DNA of 64,000 nt from an uncultured Streptomyces sp. (GTDB taxonomy: Bacteria > Actinomycetota > Actinomycetes > Streptomycetales > Streptomycetaceae), in the NCBI RefSeq assembly GCF_947488945.1, contig NZ_CANLBS010000003.1:1-64000 (forward strand), given 5' to 3'. Of the stretch, positions 34,483 through 44,009 are shown in pieces. How positions within the stretch are numbered: position 1 is the stretch's first letter; every line of letters starts with the position of its first letter. Under the pieces are notes generated by a model. That model saw only the letters and a program-made list of their open reading frames with translations. It was not told where the DNA came from and did not search any database. The translations under genes were made by a program, and so were the position numbers.

Positions 34483-35946
34483 TCAGCCGCCCTTGCAGAT
34501 CCGGTCGAGGAGATTGGCCGTGGCGCGCTGGATGCGCGGATCCACGTGGCCGGGGCGGTCCAGCGCCGGGGACCAGGCGAAGGTGCCGGAGGCGAAGACG
34601 AGGGCTCCGGAGGGCGCCTGGTAGAGCGAGGTCTCCTGGTGGCGCCGGGCGCCCTCGGAGTCCTCGTAGGGCGAATGGGCCAGCAGGATGCGGCTGTCGT
34701 GCTCGGGCAGCGCGGTACGGGGGAAGTAGCGGTCCGCCTCGCCCGCGACCAGGCCGTCGATCTCGTCGCCCTCCGACGCGCCGGTGGACCGCCAGAGCCA
34801 GTGGTCGGCGTTGCGCACGACGAGCGGGGACGGCTCGGGGACCCGGCCCGCGTACTGGATGCCGAGCAGTTGCTGCTCGGGCCGGTCGATCTCCCGCCAC
34901 AGCACCGGCTTGCCCGGCCCGCGCCGCTTGCGGCAGGTGAGCAGGCGGTCGCCCACGCCGGAGGCCGAGGGGGAGAGCCCCACCTGCCAGTACATGGTGT
35001 TGGCGGAGAGGAAGACGAGGGAGGTCCCGGTGTCGCGGGCGCGCTCCGCCTCCCGCCGCATGGGCGGCGACCAGTACTCGTCGTGGCCGGGAAAGACCAG
35101 CCCGCGGTACCGGCTGGTGTCCACCCGCCCGGCGTGCAGGTCGCGGGCGTCGGCGTAGGCGAGGCCGTAGCCGTACCGCTCGGCCCAGCGGATGAAGTCG
35201 TAGGCGTGGCCCACGTGCAGCGGAAGCCCCGCGCCGGCGTACGGCCGGTCGAAGGAGATGGTGTGCGCCGCGTCCTCCTCGCCGAGCAGCCGCCCTTCCT
35301 CGTCCCACGCGTGGTAGAGGCTGGCGCCGGTCCTGCCGTCCTCGGGGTAGACGTTGTACGCCTGCCAGGTGACGTCGGGGAGCAGGAGCAGCAGGTCGGC
35401 GGGATGGTCGTCGCGAACCGTGAACGGCACGTGCGAGCGGTGCCCGTCCGCGGTGGTCAGCACCGCGACGTAGGCGCCGACCGACCAGAGACTGGGGATC
35501 TGGAGCCGCCAGGAGAGCCACCAGTGGTGGCAGGAGACCGTGCGGTCGACGGTGAGCGGGGCGGGCTGCACGATCCCCTGGAGCCGGGGGCTCGTGGTGA
35601 TCTTGGAGGCTCCGTCGCCGCCGTAGTGCCCGATCCGGTAGACGTCCACGGAGAACTGCTGGGGCGGGTTCACGGTGATGTGGAAGTCGATCGCCTCACC
35701 GGGCGCGGCCGCTCCGGGCGAGGCGAAGCCCTTGATCTGGAGCCGCACGTCGTCGGCGGGACGGGTGCCGCCGCCGGCTCCGCCCCGGCCGAGGTCGGGG
35801 TCGGCGTACCAGGGGACCATCTGCCCGGTGTCGTCGAAGTACTTCTCGCTGCCGCGCAGCCAGGGCAGCGGCCCCTGGCCGAAGGGATCGCTCACCGCGT
35901 GCGCGAGGGCACCCGATTCCCACCGCCGAATGTGTTCCGCCCCCAT
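34483..35946 (-). CDS. N,N-dimethylformamidase beta-subunit-like protein
   Basis: A 487-residue soluble protein. An N-terminal beta-sandwich (ADDVRLQIKGFASPGAAAPGE, FSVDVYRIGHYGGDGASKI) is followed by the long catalytic-like domain of the dimethylformamidase large-subunit family, with DVTWQAYNVYPEDGRTGASLY, SFDRPYAGAG, GHDEYWSPPMRREAE, SANTMYWQVGL and FASGTFAWSPALD. In characterised dimethylformamidase the large subunit binds mononuclear iron. No small alpha-subunit gene is adjacent, so the real substrate is unknown. ATG 35946 is preceded by GAGGGAGGGGG. A 400-bp gene-free region lies upstream. Confidence 0.82.
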   Translation of the reverse strand: MGAEHIRRWESGALAHAVSDPFGQGPLPWLRGSEKYFDDTGQMVPWYADPDLGRGGAGGGTRPADDVRLQIKGFASPGAAAPGEAIDFHITVNPPQQFSVDVYRIGHYGGDGASKITTSPRLQGIVQPAPLTVDRTVSCHHWWLSWRLQIPSLWSVGAYVAVLTTADGHRSHVPFTVRDDHPADLLLLLPDVTWQAYNVYPEDGRTGASLYHAWDEEGRLLGEEDAAHTISFDRPYAGAGLPLHVGHAYDFIRWAERYGYGLAYADARDLHAGRVDTSRYRGLVFPGHDEYWSPPMRREAERARDTGTSLVFLSANTMYWQVGLSPSASGVGDRLLTCRKRRGPGKPVLWREIDRPEQQLLGIQYAGRVPEPSPLVVRNADHWLWRSTGASEGDEIDGLVAGEADRYFPRTALPEHDSRILLAHSPYEDSEGARRHQETSLYQAPSGALVFASGTFAWSPALDRPGHVDPRIQRATANLLDRICKGG

Positions 35947-36349
35947 GACGCCCCCTCCCTCGATCCCCCGTACACCTGTGTGCGCCCGGTGTCGGCGCCG
36001 GTTCCCAGCACATCACATAAAGCATGCACTTCGTCACCGTTCGTCGCGGATCGATCCGAACGGAACCTGACTTTCCGGGTGTTGCCCCCACGAACGGACC
36101 ACCGGACCACCGCGTGGCGCACCCCCCGGCGACGGCAACTCCGCCTCCCCGGCGGTCAGTTCGCCGCCGCCCCCGGCACCCCGCCGCCGGGGCGCCCGCC
36201 GCGTTCCGTATACGACGCGAAACACGGGGCTGCCGGAGCCACTGCCCCGGGGCGCGCGCGACCGGTGTCCGCGACCGGCATCAGCACCGGCGTCCGCGAA
36301 CGGCGTGCAGAGGGCGGGCCGCGGCCGGCCGAAGCGTGCGGGCGGGCGG
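35947..36349. other. Spacer upstream of the dimethylformamidase-like gene
   Basis: 403 bp without a convincing gene. A short AT-richer part (36009-36030, CATCACATAAAGCATGCAC) probably carries the promoter of the minus-strand gene ending at 34483. The rest is G/C-rich spacer. Confidence 0.5.
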
Positions 36350-38239
36350 TCAGCCCAGGCGTACGGGGCGGTCGGAGCGGATGCCCAGCTCGGCCAGCCA
36401 GGAGCGCAGAGGCTCCGCGTCGCCGTCCTCGACCAGGCTCAGCACCGGGGCGCCGAGGTCCGATTTCCGGGTTCCGTCCACCAGCAGGGCGGGACCGTCC
36501 AGCCAGTCGAGACCGGGCCGCGCACCGGCCGTGTCCACCGCGGCGCAGCAGACCATGGCCGCCACGTGGTCCACCAGCAGCTCGGTGCCCGTACGGGGCG
36601 GCTGGAGCGGGAAGAGCGGCAGCTCGCCCGGACCCCAGAGGTCCAGCGGGTCCGCGGCGGCCCGCTGACCCCGTCCGGCCGGTGGAGCGGACGGGGGCGC
36701 GGTCCCCGGGAGCGCCGGGCGGGACCCGGCGGACGGCCCGCCCCGGTCGGGCGGCGCGGAGGCGGACGGGGTGGGCGCGGGCGAGGTGGGCGCAGGCCCG
36801 GACGGCAGCGCTCCGGCCGCGGACCGGGCGTCGGTGGACCCGCTCCCGGAGTCCGCCGGGGCGGCGCTCACCCGGGCGGGCTGCGCGCGGGCCCGCAGGG
36901 GTTCCGCCTCCTCCCGCGCCACGGCGGCGCCGATGCACGCGGCGAGATCCTCGCCGCCGCCGTCGGGGCCGGACAGATGCTCGATGACACGTGCCAGGGT
37001 CGGCGTGCCCGCGTCGGCGTCCGCCGCCGGCCGAACCCCCATGGAGTCCATCACCCGGTGCAGCCGGGCGGCCTCCGTGCGCCACTTGCGGTCCACGACC
37101 TCCTGCGGATACTCCTGCCAGTCGACCGGCGACCAGTCCGGGCCGGTCCCCGCGGGGCCGCCGTGGAAGAGCCGGGCGGCCAGCAGCGACGCCGCCTCGT
37201 CGGCCGCGCCGGGTTCGTCCAGCAGGTCGCAGGCGGGCCGCTCGTCGAGCCGCGAGGCGAACCCCTCGGCGAGGCGGTCGCGCCGGGACAGCTCGGTGAG
37301 CGCGGAGACGACCCCGGCGTCCAGCCGGGCGGGCCAGCGGCCCATCCGCCAGGCGGGCAGCGCGACCCTGGTCAACAACCGGTCCCAGCCGGCGTAGACG
37401 AGACCGATCTGCTCCTGGGCGGCGATCCGCAGGCCGTAGTCCACGCCCTGGGCCCGCATCGACGAGGCGAGCGCGACACAGCGCTCCATCTCGGCGGCGT
37501 GCCCCCGGCAGCCGCGCAGCAGCAACCGGGCGATCCGGCCGACGAACACCCGCCCCGCCCCGCGCAGCCGGCCCGCGCCCGGGGCCGAGGCGTCCGCCAC
37601 CGCGCCGTCCAGGCCACGGACGAACCGCCGGGCGGCGGCTATGTCGGGGTGCGCCGCGGGGGCCGTACCGGCGACGACCGGGGCCAGCACGGCCCGCAGC
37701 TCGGCCACCCGCATCCACCACAAAAACGGGGAGCCGATCACCAGGACGGGGGCGTTCTCGCCGCCGCGCCTGTGCGCCGGGGCCGGCGGACCGGAGCCCG
37801 CCCCGGTCCGCTCCGCCGCCAGGGCGGTGTGCGTACGGTCCTCCAGCCAGCTGTCGCAGTCCGGTGTCAGCTCTATGGCCGAGGGCGCCGGGACGTCCAG
37901 CCGCACCGCCAGGTCACGGACCAGCCGGTAGAGATCGGGGGCGGATCCCTCGGTCACCGGGACGGTGGGGCTGACCGCGGGCCGGGCCCGTGCGACGGCG
38001 CGGGCGACCCCGGCCGACACCAGCAGCACGACGAGCGAGACACCCGCGGCGATCCAGCACGCGAGCGTCCAGCCGCTGCCGCGGAGATGTCCCTGCGCGA
38101 CCGCGGCCGCGAGCACGACGGCGACCGCCGCGGGCGCGACGGCGACGGCCGAGGCGGTACCCCGGACGCGTAGCAGCGCGAGGGCGCGGGCCCGTGCGGC
38201 CCGTGTCCCCAGATCCTCACCTGCGTCGGTGGAAGACAC
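36350..38239 (-). CDS. Membrane protein resembling an M48-type protease without the zinc site
   Basis: A 629-residue protein. Two N-terminal helices (residues about 28-50 and 58-82) are followed by DLYRLVRDLAVRLDVPAPSAIEL, VLVIGSPFLWWMRVAELRAVLAPVVAG and a later AAEMERCVALASSMRAQG, in the order and spacing of HtpX/M48-like proteases. At the place of the catalytic AHExGH the sequence is APVVAGT, and the later Glu-Ala-Asp motif is also altered. A disordered Pro/Ser/Ala-rich linker (about 450-530) and a small C-terminal domain follow. It may be a catalytically dead scaffold or adaptor; the resemblance is my inference from the motif order. Confidence 0.8.
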   Translation of the reverse strand: MSSTDAGEDLGTRAARARALALLRVRGTASAVAVAPAAVAVVLAAAVAQGHLRGSGWTLACWIAAGVSLVVLLVSAGVARAVARARPAVSPTVPVTEGSAPDLYRLVRDLAVRLDVPAPSAIELTPDCDSWLEDRTHTALAAERTGAGSGPPAPAHRRGGENAPVLVIGSPFLWWMRVAELRAVLAPVVAGTAPAAHPDIAAARRFVRGLDGAVADASAPGAGRLRGAGRVFVGRIARLLLRGCRGHAAEMERCVALASSMRAQGVDYGLRIAAQEQIGLVYAGWDRLLTRVALPAWRMGRWPARLDAGVVSALTELSRRDRLAEGFASRLDERPACDLLDEPGAADEAASLLAARLFHGGPAGTGPDWSPVDWQEYPQEVVDRKWRTEAARLHRVMDSMGVRPAADADAGTPTLARVIEHLSGPDGGGEDLAACIGAAVAREEAEPLRARAQPARVSAAPADSGSGSTDARSAAGALPSGPAPTSPAPTPSASAPPDRGGPSAGSRPALPGTAPPSAPPAGRGQRAAADPLDLWGPGELPLFPLQPPRTGTELLVDHVAAMVCCAAVDTAGARPGLDWLDGPALLVDGTRKSDLGAPVLSLVEDGDAEPLRSWLAELGIRSDRPVRLG

Positions 38240-38713
38240 AGCCGGACGTCACCCCCTCTGCCCCCGCGACGGTGTTGGTCACTCCCCCACTGTGGCACCC
38301 GCCACCGACATCGCAATGCCGGTGGGCCATGTGCCGGAAACCCTGCGACGCACCCTAGTTGGGGCTCCGGCACACGTCATCCGGATGGCCTAGTCGTCAC
38401 CCGATGGAATGGCTTTGGGCAAAGCTGCTGACACGCGGGCGCGCATGGCCATCACCCCCGGCGCACAGGGCGCACGAGGGCCGCGCGCTCCGGCGTATCC
38501 GGCTCGTTCGGCGGGGACGAGGAGGACGGCCCGGGCGCTCCCCCGGCCGCCCTCCTCGTGGTCGCGTCCGTCGCGACCCGGGTGTTCGTGGGCACCGTGC
38601 CGTCGGCGCCGGCCGCGTGGGGCCGCCGGTGGCCGCCGCCGGTCTCGGGCGGTGGGCGGCGGCCACCGGAACGCGGCGCCGCGGGTGTCACCCGGCGCTG
38701 CTGGCGCCGGGGG
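38240..38713. other. Spacer between purD and the M48-like gene
   Basis: 474 bp between two same-strand genes. A perfect 10-bp palindrome CATCCGGATG lies near 38379-38388. No gene, RNA or strong terminator was recognised. Confidence 0.5.
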
Positions 38714-39982
<1,269 letters not shown>

Positions 39983-40019
39983 GGTGTGCAGCCTAACCGC
40001 CGGGGACCGACGCCCTCGA

Positions 40020-40240
40020 CGGGCTCCGGTCCGTGGACGGCGCGGGGGCGGGTCCGGGGGCGGCCTCCGGGAGGGGCGGGTGGTTCCGGGCGACGGGACG
40101 GTGCGAGGGGGGCGGGGCGGGTCCGGGGCCGGCGGGGGCCGGGGTGGGGACGGGTCCGGGGCCAGGGGGGTCCGGGGTGGGGACGGGGACGGGGTGGGGA
40201 CGGCGGTCTCCGGCAGGGACGGGGCGGTGGGCCGGGGCAC
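40020..40240. repeat. G-tract-rich low-complexity region between purD and dnaX
   Basis: On the plus strand there are many runs of 3-6 G separated by 1-7 nt, with recurring ggtccgggg and ggtggggacgg units. Four or more G-tracts within 30 nt occur repeatedly, so G-quadruplex formation is possible on this strand (the non-coding strand for both genes). Confidence 0.75.
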
Positions 40241-40260
40241 GTCATGTCATGTCATGTCAT
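40241..40260. repeat. (GTCAT)4 pentanucleotide microsatellite
   Basis: Four exact GTCAT units in a row, 25 bp past the dnaX stop. Short perfect tandem repeats of this base composition are rare in G/C-rich Streptomyces DNA. Confidence 0.95.
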
Positions 40261-40285
40261 GGGGCTCGTACCGGCCCGGCCGCCG

Positions 40286-42553
40286 TCATTCGTTGCTGAA
40301 CTCCTCCACGACGGTGGCGCCGAGCTCCCGGACGATCAGCTCGTGCCCGGAGAGCGCCGAGTCGACGAGGTCGGGGTCGTCCGCCTCGGGGGTGTCGTCC
40401 TCGGGCGCGACCTGGTGGCGCGGCGGCTCGGGGGCCGAATGCTGCGGGGAGGGGTGCTGCTGGGCCTGGTACCCCTGCCCCTGGTCGGGGCCGCCGTGTC
40501 CGTGCGACTCCTGCGCCTGCGGGGGTTCCGGCTGCTGGGGGGCCGGCGGCTGGGCGGGCCGGGGCTCGTACGCCTGAGGGGCCGGAGCCGGAGCGGGCGG
40601 CTGGTAGGAGGGGGCGGGCGGGCCGCCGCCGGGACGACCGCCGCTCTGCGGGGGCGCGCCGCCGCCGCCCGACGGGTCGACGATGGCCTCGACGCGCCAC
40701 TGGGCGTTGAAGCGCTCGGCCAGCGCCTGCCGCAGCACCTCCTCGCTGCCGCTGCTGGAGAAGGTGTCGCGGGCCCCGGCGTTGAGGAAGCCGAGCTGGA
40801 GCGTTGCCCCGTCGAAGCCGGTGACCGCGGCGTTCTGGCTGAGCAGGATCCAGGTGAACCGGCGGCGGTCCTTCACCGCCTCCAAGATGTCGGGCCACAT
40901 CGCGCGCACCTGGCCGGCGCCCTGGCTCATGTCCTGGCCACCCTGGGGGGCCACGGGTGCGGCCGGCTGGGGTGCGGGCCGGGCGGGAGCAGGTTCGGCG
41001 GCGGGCCGGGCGGGGCCGCTGCCGGGCGCGGACGCGGTGGGCCAGCCGCCGGGCCGGCGCGCCTGGTCCCCCCCGGCCACGGTGGGCCAGGCGCCGGGCC
41101 GCTGGGCTGCGGGGGCCTCGGCCGGCGCCTGCGGGGCCGGTTGCTGCTGCACGGGGGCGGGGGCCTGGACGGGAGCGGCCGGGGGAGCTGTGTACGGAGC
41201 CTGCGGAGGTGCGTACGGGGCGGCGGGGGCGGACGGGGCCTCGCCGCGTGCGGCGACACGGGCCGCGGCCGGGCCACCCACGGGCTCCTCGGCCGGGACG
41301 GCGGCGGCCGGCCTCGCGGGCGGCTGCGCCGGAGCGTGGGCCTCGGGGCCGGGAACGTAACCCAGGGCGGGGCCGGCGCCGGCGGCCGCGAAGGACGCAC
41401 CGCGTTCCAGCTTGTCGAGCCGGGCCTGGAACGAACGCTCGTCGTCGAAGGCGGCGGGCAGCAGCACCCGCGCGCAGATCAGCTCGACCTGGAGGCGCGG
41501 GGAGGTCGCGCCGCGCATCTCGGTGAGTCCCTGGTTGGTCAGGTCGGCGGCACGGCTCAGCTCGGCGGCGCCGAAGACGGATGCCTGGGCCTGCATCCGC
41601 TCGACGACGTCGGCGGGGGCGTCGATGAGTCCCTTGTCGGCGGCGTCCGGAACGGCGGCCAGGATCACCAGGTCGCGGAGGCGCTCCAGCAGGTCGGCGA
41701 CGAACCGGCGGGGGTCGTTGCCGCCCTCGATGACCCGGTCCACGACCTCGAAGGCCGCGGCGCCGTCACCCGCGGCGAAGGCCTCCACCATGGAGTCGAG
41801 CAGGGAGCCGTCGGTGTAGCCGAGCAGCGACGTGGCCATCGCGTACGTCACGCCGTCGTCGTCCGCGCCGGCCAGCAGCTGGTCCATGACGGACATCGAG
41901 TCACGCACGGACCCGGCGCCGGCGCGCACGACCAGGGGCAGCACCCCGTCCTCGACGGCGCTGTTCTCCCGGTCGCAGACGTCTGCGAGGTACGAACGCA
42001 GCGTCCCGGGCGGCACCAGCCGGAACGGGTAGTGGTGCGTACGCGACCGGATGGTCCCGATGACCTTCTCGGGCTCGGTCGTGGCGAAGATGAACTTGAG
42101 GTGCTCCGGGGGCTCCTCGACCACCTTCAGCAGGGCGTTGAACCCTGCCGGGGTGACCATGTGCGCCTCGTCGATGATGTAGATCTTGTACCGGCTGGAC
42201 GCGGGGCCGAAGAAGGCCTTCTCGCGCAGGTCACGGGCGTCGTCCACACCACCGTGCGAGGCGGCGTCGATCTCGATGACGTCGATGGAACCCGGGCCGT
42301 TGCGCGCGAGGTCCTGGCAGGACTGGCACGTCCCGCAGGGGGTCGGCGTCGGGCCCTGCTCGCAGTTGAGACAGCGGGCGAGGATGCGGGCACTGGTCGT
42401 CTTGCCGCAACCGCGCGGCCCGCTGAACAGGTACGCGTGATTGACCCGGTTGTTCCGCAGGGCCTGCTGGAGCGGGTCAGTGACATGCTCCTGACCGATG
42501 ACCTCGGCGAACGACTCGGGGCGGTAGCGGCGGTACAGCGCAAGGGACGACAC
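40286..42553 (-). CDS. dnaX: DNA polymerase III subunit gamma/tau
   Basis: A 755-residue clamp-loader ATPase. The AAA+ domain (residues 1-230) has ALYRRYRPESFAEVIGQ, Walker A GPRGCGKTTSA, a four-Cys zinc module (CLNCEQGPTPTPCGTCQSC), Walker B IIDEAH, sensor 1 FATTEPEKV and the sensor 2 region GSVRDSMSVMDQL. The gamma collar domain follows to about residue 380. A very long Pro/Ala/Gln-rich linker precedes the tau C-terminal domain (MWPDILEAVKDRRRFTWILLSQNAAV). GTG start at 42551-42553. The linker is richer in Pro/Gln than usual. An obvious frameshift site for gamma production was not seen. Confidence 0.96.
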   Translation of the reverse strand: MSSLALYRRYRPESFAEVIGQEHVTDPLQQALRNNRVNHAYLFSGPRGCGKTTSARILARCLNCEQGPTPTPCGTCQSCQDLARNGPGSIDVIEIDAASHGGVDDARDLREKAFFGPASSRYKIYIIDEAHMVTPAGFNALLKVVEEPPEHLKFIFATTEPEKVIGTIRSRTHHYPFRLVPPGTLRSYLADVCDRENSAVEDGVLPLVVRAGAGSVRDSMSVMDQLLAGADDDGVTYAMATSLLGYTDGSLLDSMVEAFAAGDGAAAFEVVDRVIEGGNDPRRFVADLLERLRDLVILAAVPDAADKGLIDAPADVVERMQAQASVFGAAELSRAADLTNQGLTEMRGATSPRLQVELICARVLLPAAFDDERSFQARLDKLERGASFAAAGAGPALGYVPGPEAHAPAQPPARPAAAVPAEEPVGGPAAARVAARGEAPSAPAAPYAPPQAPYTAPPAAPVQAPAPVQQQPAPQAPAEAPAAQRPGAWPTVAGGDQARRPGGWPTASAPGSGPARPAAEPAPARPAPQPAAPVAPQGGQDMSQGAGQVRAMWPDILEAVKDRRRFTWILLSQNAAVTGFDGATLQLGFLNAGARDTFSSSGSEEVLRQALAERFNAQWRVEAIVDPSGGGGAPPQSGGRPGGGPPAPSYQPPAPAPAPQAYEPRPAQPPAPQQPEPPQAQESHGHGGPDQGQGYQAQQHPSPQHSAPEPPRHQVAPEDDTPEADDPDLVDSALSGHELIVRELGATVVEEFSNE

Positions 42554-42893
42554 AGTTACGAGGTTATCGGGGCGGACCGACAACCGGCCCCGCACCGAGC
42601 CGCCCGGCCCGGATCCCCGCCCGCCGGCACACCGCGTCGCGGGCCGGCAGCGGCCGGAGGCCGGGACGGCGCGGGCGCGGAGGGAAAAATGAGAGACGGG
42701 TCACATCGAGGGGAGGGTGGGCGATGACCCTCCGGGCCGCTCTCCGGCGGTGCAGGCTCGTCCGCGTAGGAAAGCGGCGACGCCCTGCCTCTTGCCTTGT
42801 CCGCGCGCCCTCGGCACGCCGGAAAACGGGCCAGGGCCGGTGGCCGCAGGACCGCAGACGCCGTGCCGCACAGGGCACGGAACGCAAAGGGCC
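42554..42893. other. Spacer between dnaX and the SRP RNA gene
   Basis: About 340 bp on the dnaX 5' side. It carries the dnaX promoter and possibly the SRP RNA terminator. No coding sequence was recognised. Confidence 0.5.
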
Positions 42894-42975
42894 CCCCACG
42901 CACCCGCCAGAGCCAACCTACCCTTGCTGCCTTCCGGCCCTGGGGGAGTTCAGTCAGATAGCGCCACGTGAGGGG
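42894..42975 (-). ncRNA. ffs: Signal recognition particle RNA (small 4.5S type)
   Basis: An 82-nt minus-strand RNA. The ends pair (CCCCTCACG with CGTGGGG), and the apical loop region carries the conserved GGCCGGAAGGCAGCAAGGG of bacterial SRP helix 8, with the GGAA tetraloop and asymmetric bulge that bind Ffh. The size equals the 82-nt scRNA known for Streptomyces, and the position beside dnaX and tRNA-Ser agrees. Exact ends are inferred from pairing. Confidence 0.92.
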
Positions 42976-43133
42976 CTGACGCCCACCTTAGCGGATCCCC
43001 ACCCCTCCAGGTCCACCCGCCCGGCCCCGGAACCGCCCACGGATCCACCTGGGATCCACCTGGGCATCCGTCCGGGACGATCTCCGGCGAACGTGTTCGC
43101 GAGCACCCCTCAACGTCTTGTATTGTTTGCGGC

Positions 43134-43221
43134 GGAGGATTCGCCTAGTGGCCTAGGGCGCACGCTTGGAAAGCGTGTTGGGGGCAACCCCTCACGAGTT
43201 CGAATCTCGTATCCTCCGCCA
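43134..43221 (+). tRNA. tRNA-Ser (GGA), CCA encoded
   Basis: A class II tRNA: acceptor GGAGGAT/ATCCTCC, anticodon stem CACGC/GCGTG with loop TTGGAAA (GGA), long variable arm (TTGGGGGCAACCCCTC), T-arm ACGAGTTCGAATCTCGT, discriminator G43218, then an encoded CCA (43219-43221). A -10-like TATTGT lies at 43121-43126, only 8 bp upstream. It marks the border between core genes and the accessory segment. Confidence 0.95.
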
Positions 43222-43240
43222 TTGCTCTCACCGGGCAATA

Positions 43241-43280
43241 CGTCGAAGGGCCCCACCGCTTGCGGTGGGGCCCTTCGACG
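43241..43280 (+). terminator. Terminator after tRNA-Ser
   Basis: A perfect 19-bp stem: 43241-43259 pairs with 43262-43280 (core GGGCCCCACCGC/GCGGTGGGGCCC), with only TT between the arms, followed by TT. It probably acts in both directions. Confidence 0.92.
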
Positions 43281-43341
43281 TTAACGGGTTCCGTTCGGGT
43301 CGACCGCGCGTCAGGCGGGCGAGCGTCGGCAACACCCGGCG

Positions 43342-43900
43342 TCACGCAGCGCGGGCGCGTCCCAGACGAAGGGCGGAGAACAGGAAGAAGACGCCGCCGA
43401 GGAAGGCATAGCCGGCCAGGTCGTTCAGGAAAGGGCCGTCCCCGCCCGCCTAAGCGAGGAACGAGGCGCCGGCGAGCGTGTAGATGGCACCGCTGGCGAT
43501 CATCGCCCACGGCCCGCCGAGTCGGCGGCGGTTCGCACCGACCACGAGTGGGACGAGGCCGGCGGTCACCGCCCACACGCCCCGGACCCGGAGAACCGCC
43601 GGGACGCCCGAGCCGGCGTCGACGGTGAGGCCGATGGTGGTGAGGCCGATGAGCACGACATTCACGTACAGACCCCGTACCGCTTGGCCGTGCACCCGGG
43701 CGGACCGGTGTCGACGACCGCGCAGGCGACGTCGAACAGCGGATAGACCGCCAGCAGAACGACCCTGAGCGGGCTCAGCCCGCCGACCGCAGAGAACAGC
43801 AGAGCGGCCCACACCGCGGCGAAGGCAAAACCGCAGGAAGTAGAGCCTGCGCAGGGCTGCGGCAACGCTGGCAGCAACGGGTGCCAGCGAGGGTGTCCAC
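43342..43900 (-). pseudogene. Frameshifted small membrane protein gene (DUF308-like)
   Basis: On the minus strand, pieces of one membrane protein are spread over two frames: LRRLYFLRF, then FAFAAVWAALLFSAVGGLSP and VVLLAVYPLFDVACAVVD in another frame, back to RGLYVNVVLIGLTTIGLTVD and WAVTAGLVPLVVGANRRR. An in-frame TAG (43450-43452) is followed by AGYAFLGGVFFLFSALRLGR to a TGA at 43342. The first shift maps to the A-run 43827-43830: one base fewer restores LYFLRFAFAAVWA. A second shift lies near 43680-43700. The likely original start is GTG 43898-43900, with AAAGGA upstream, but joining it to frame needs a further indel. The intact family is common in Streptomyces; here the gene is dead unless sequencing errors explain it. 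Confidence 0.78.
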
Positions 43901-44009
43901 GGCAGTTCCTTTCTGGAAGACGGACGGACCACGCTCGTTCATCGGGAGGGAGAACGTTCGGCCACGTGCCCGGCGGTCCATTGCCACCCCACCACTACGC
44001 TCGCCGTTC

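Noticed and set aside
43134..43221. Integration (att) site at tRNA-Ser
   Set aside because: No repeat of the tRNA 3' end and no integrase seen within the window; kept only as a possibility in the findings.
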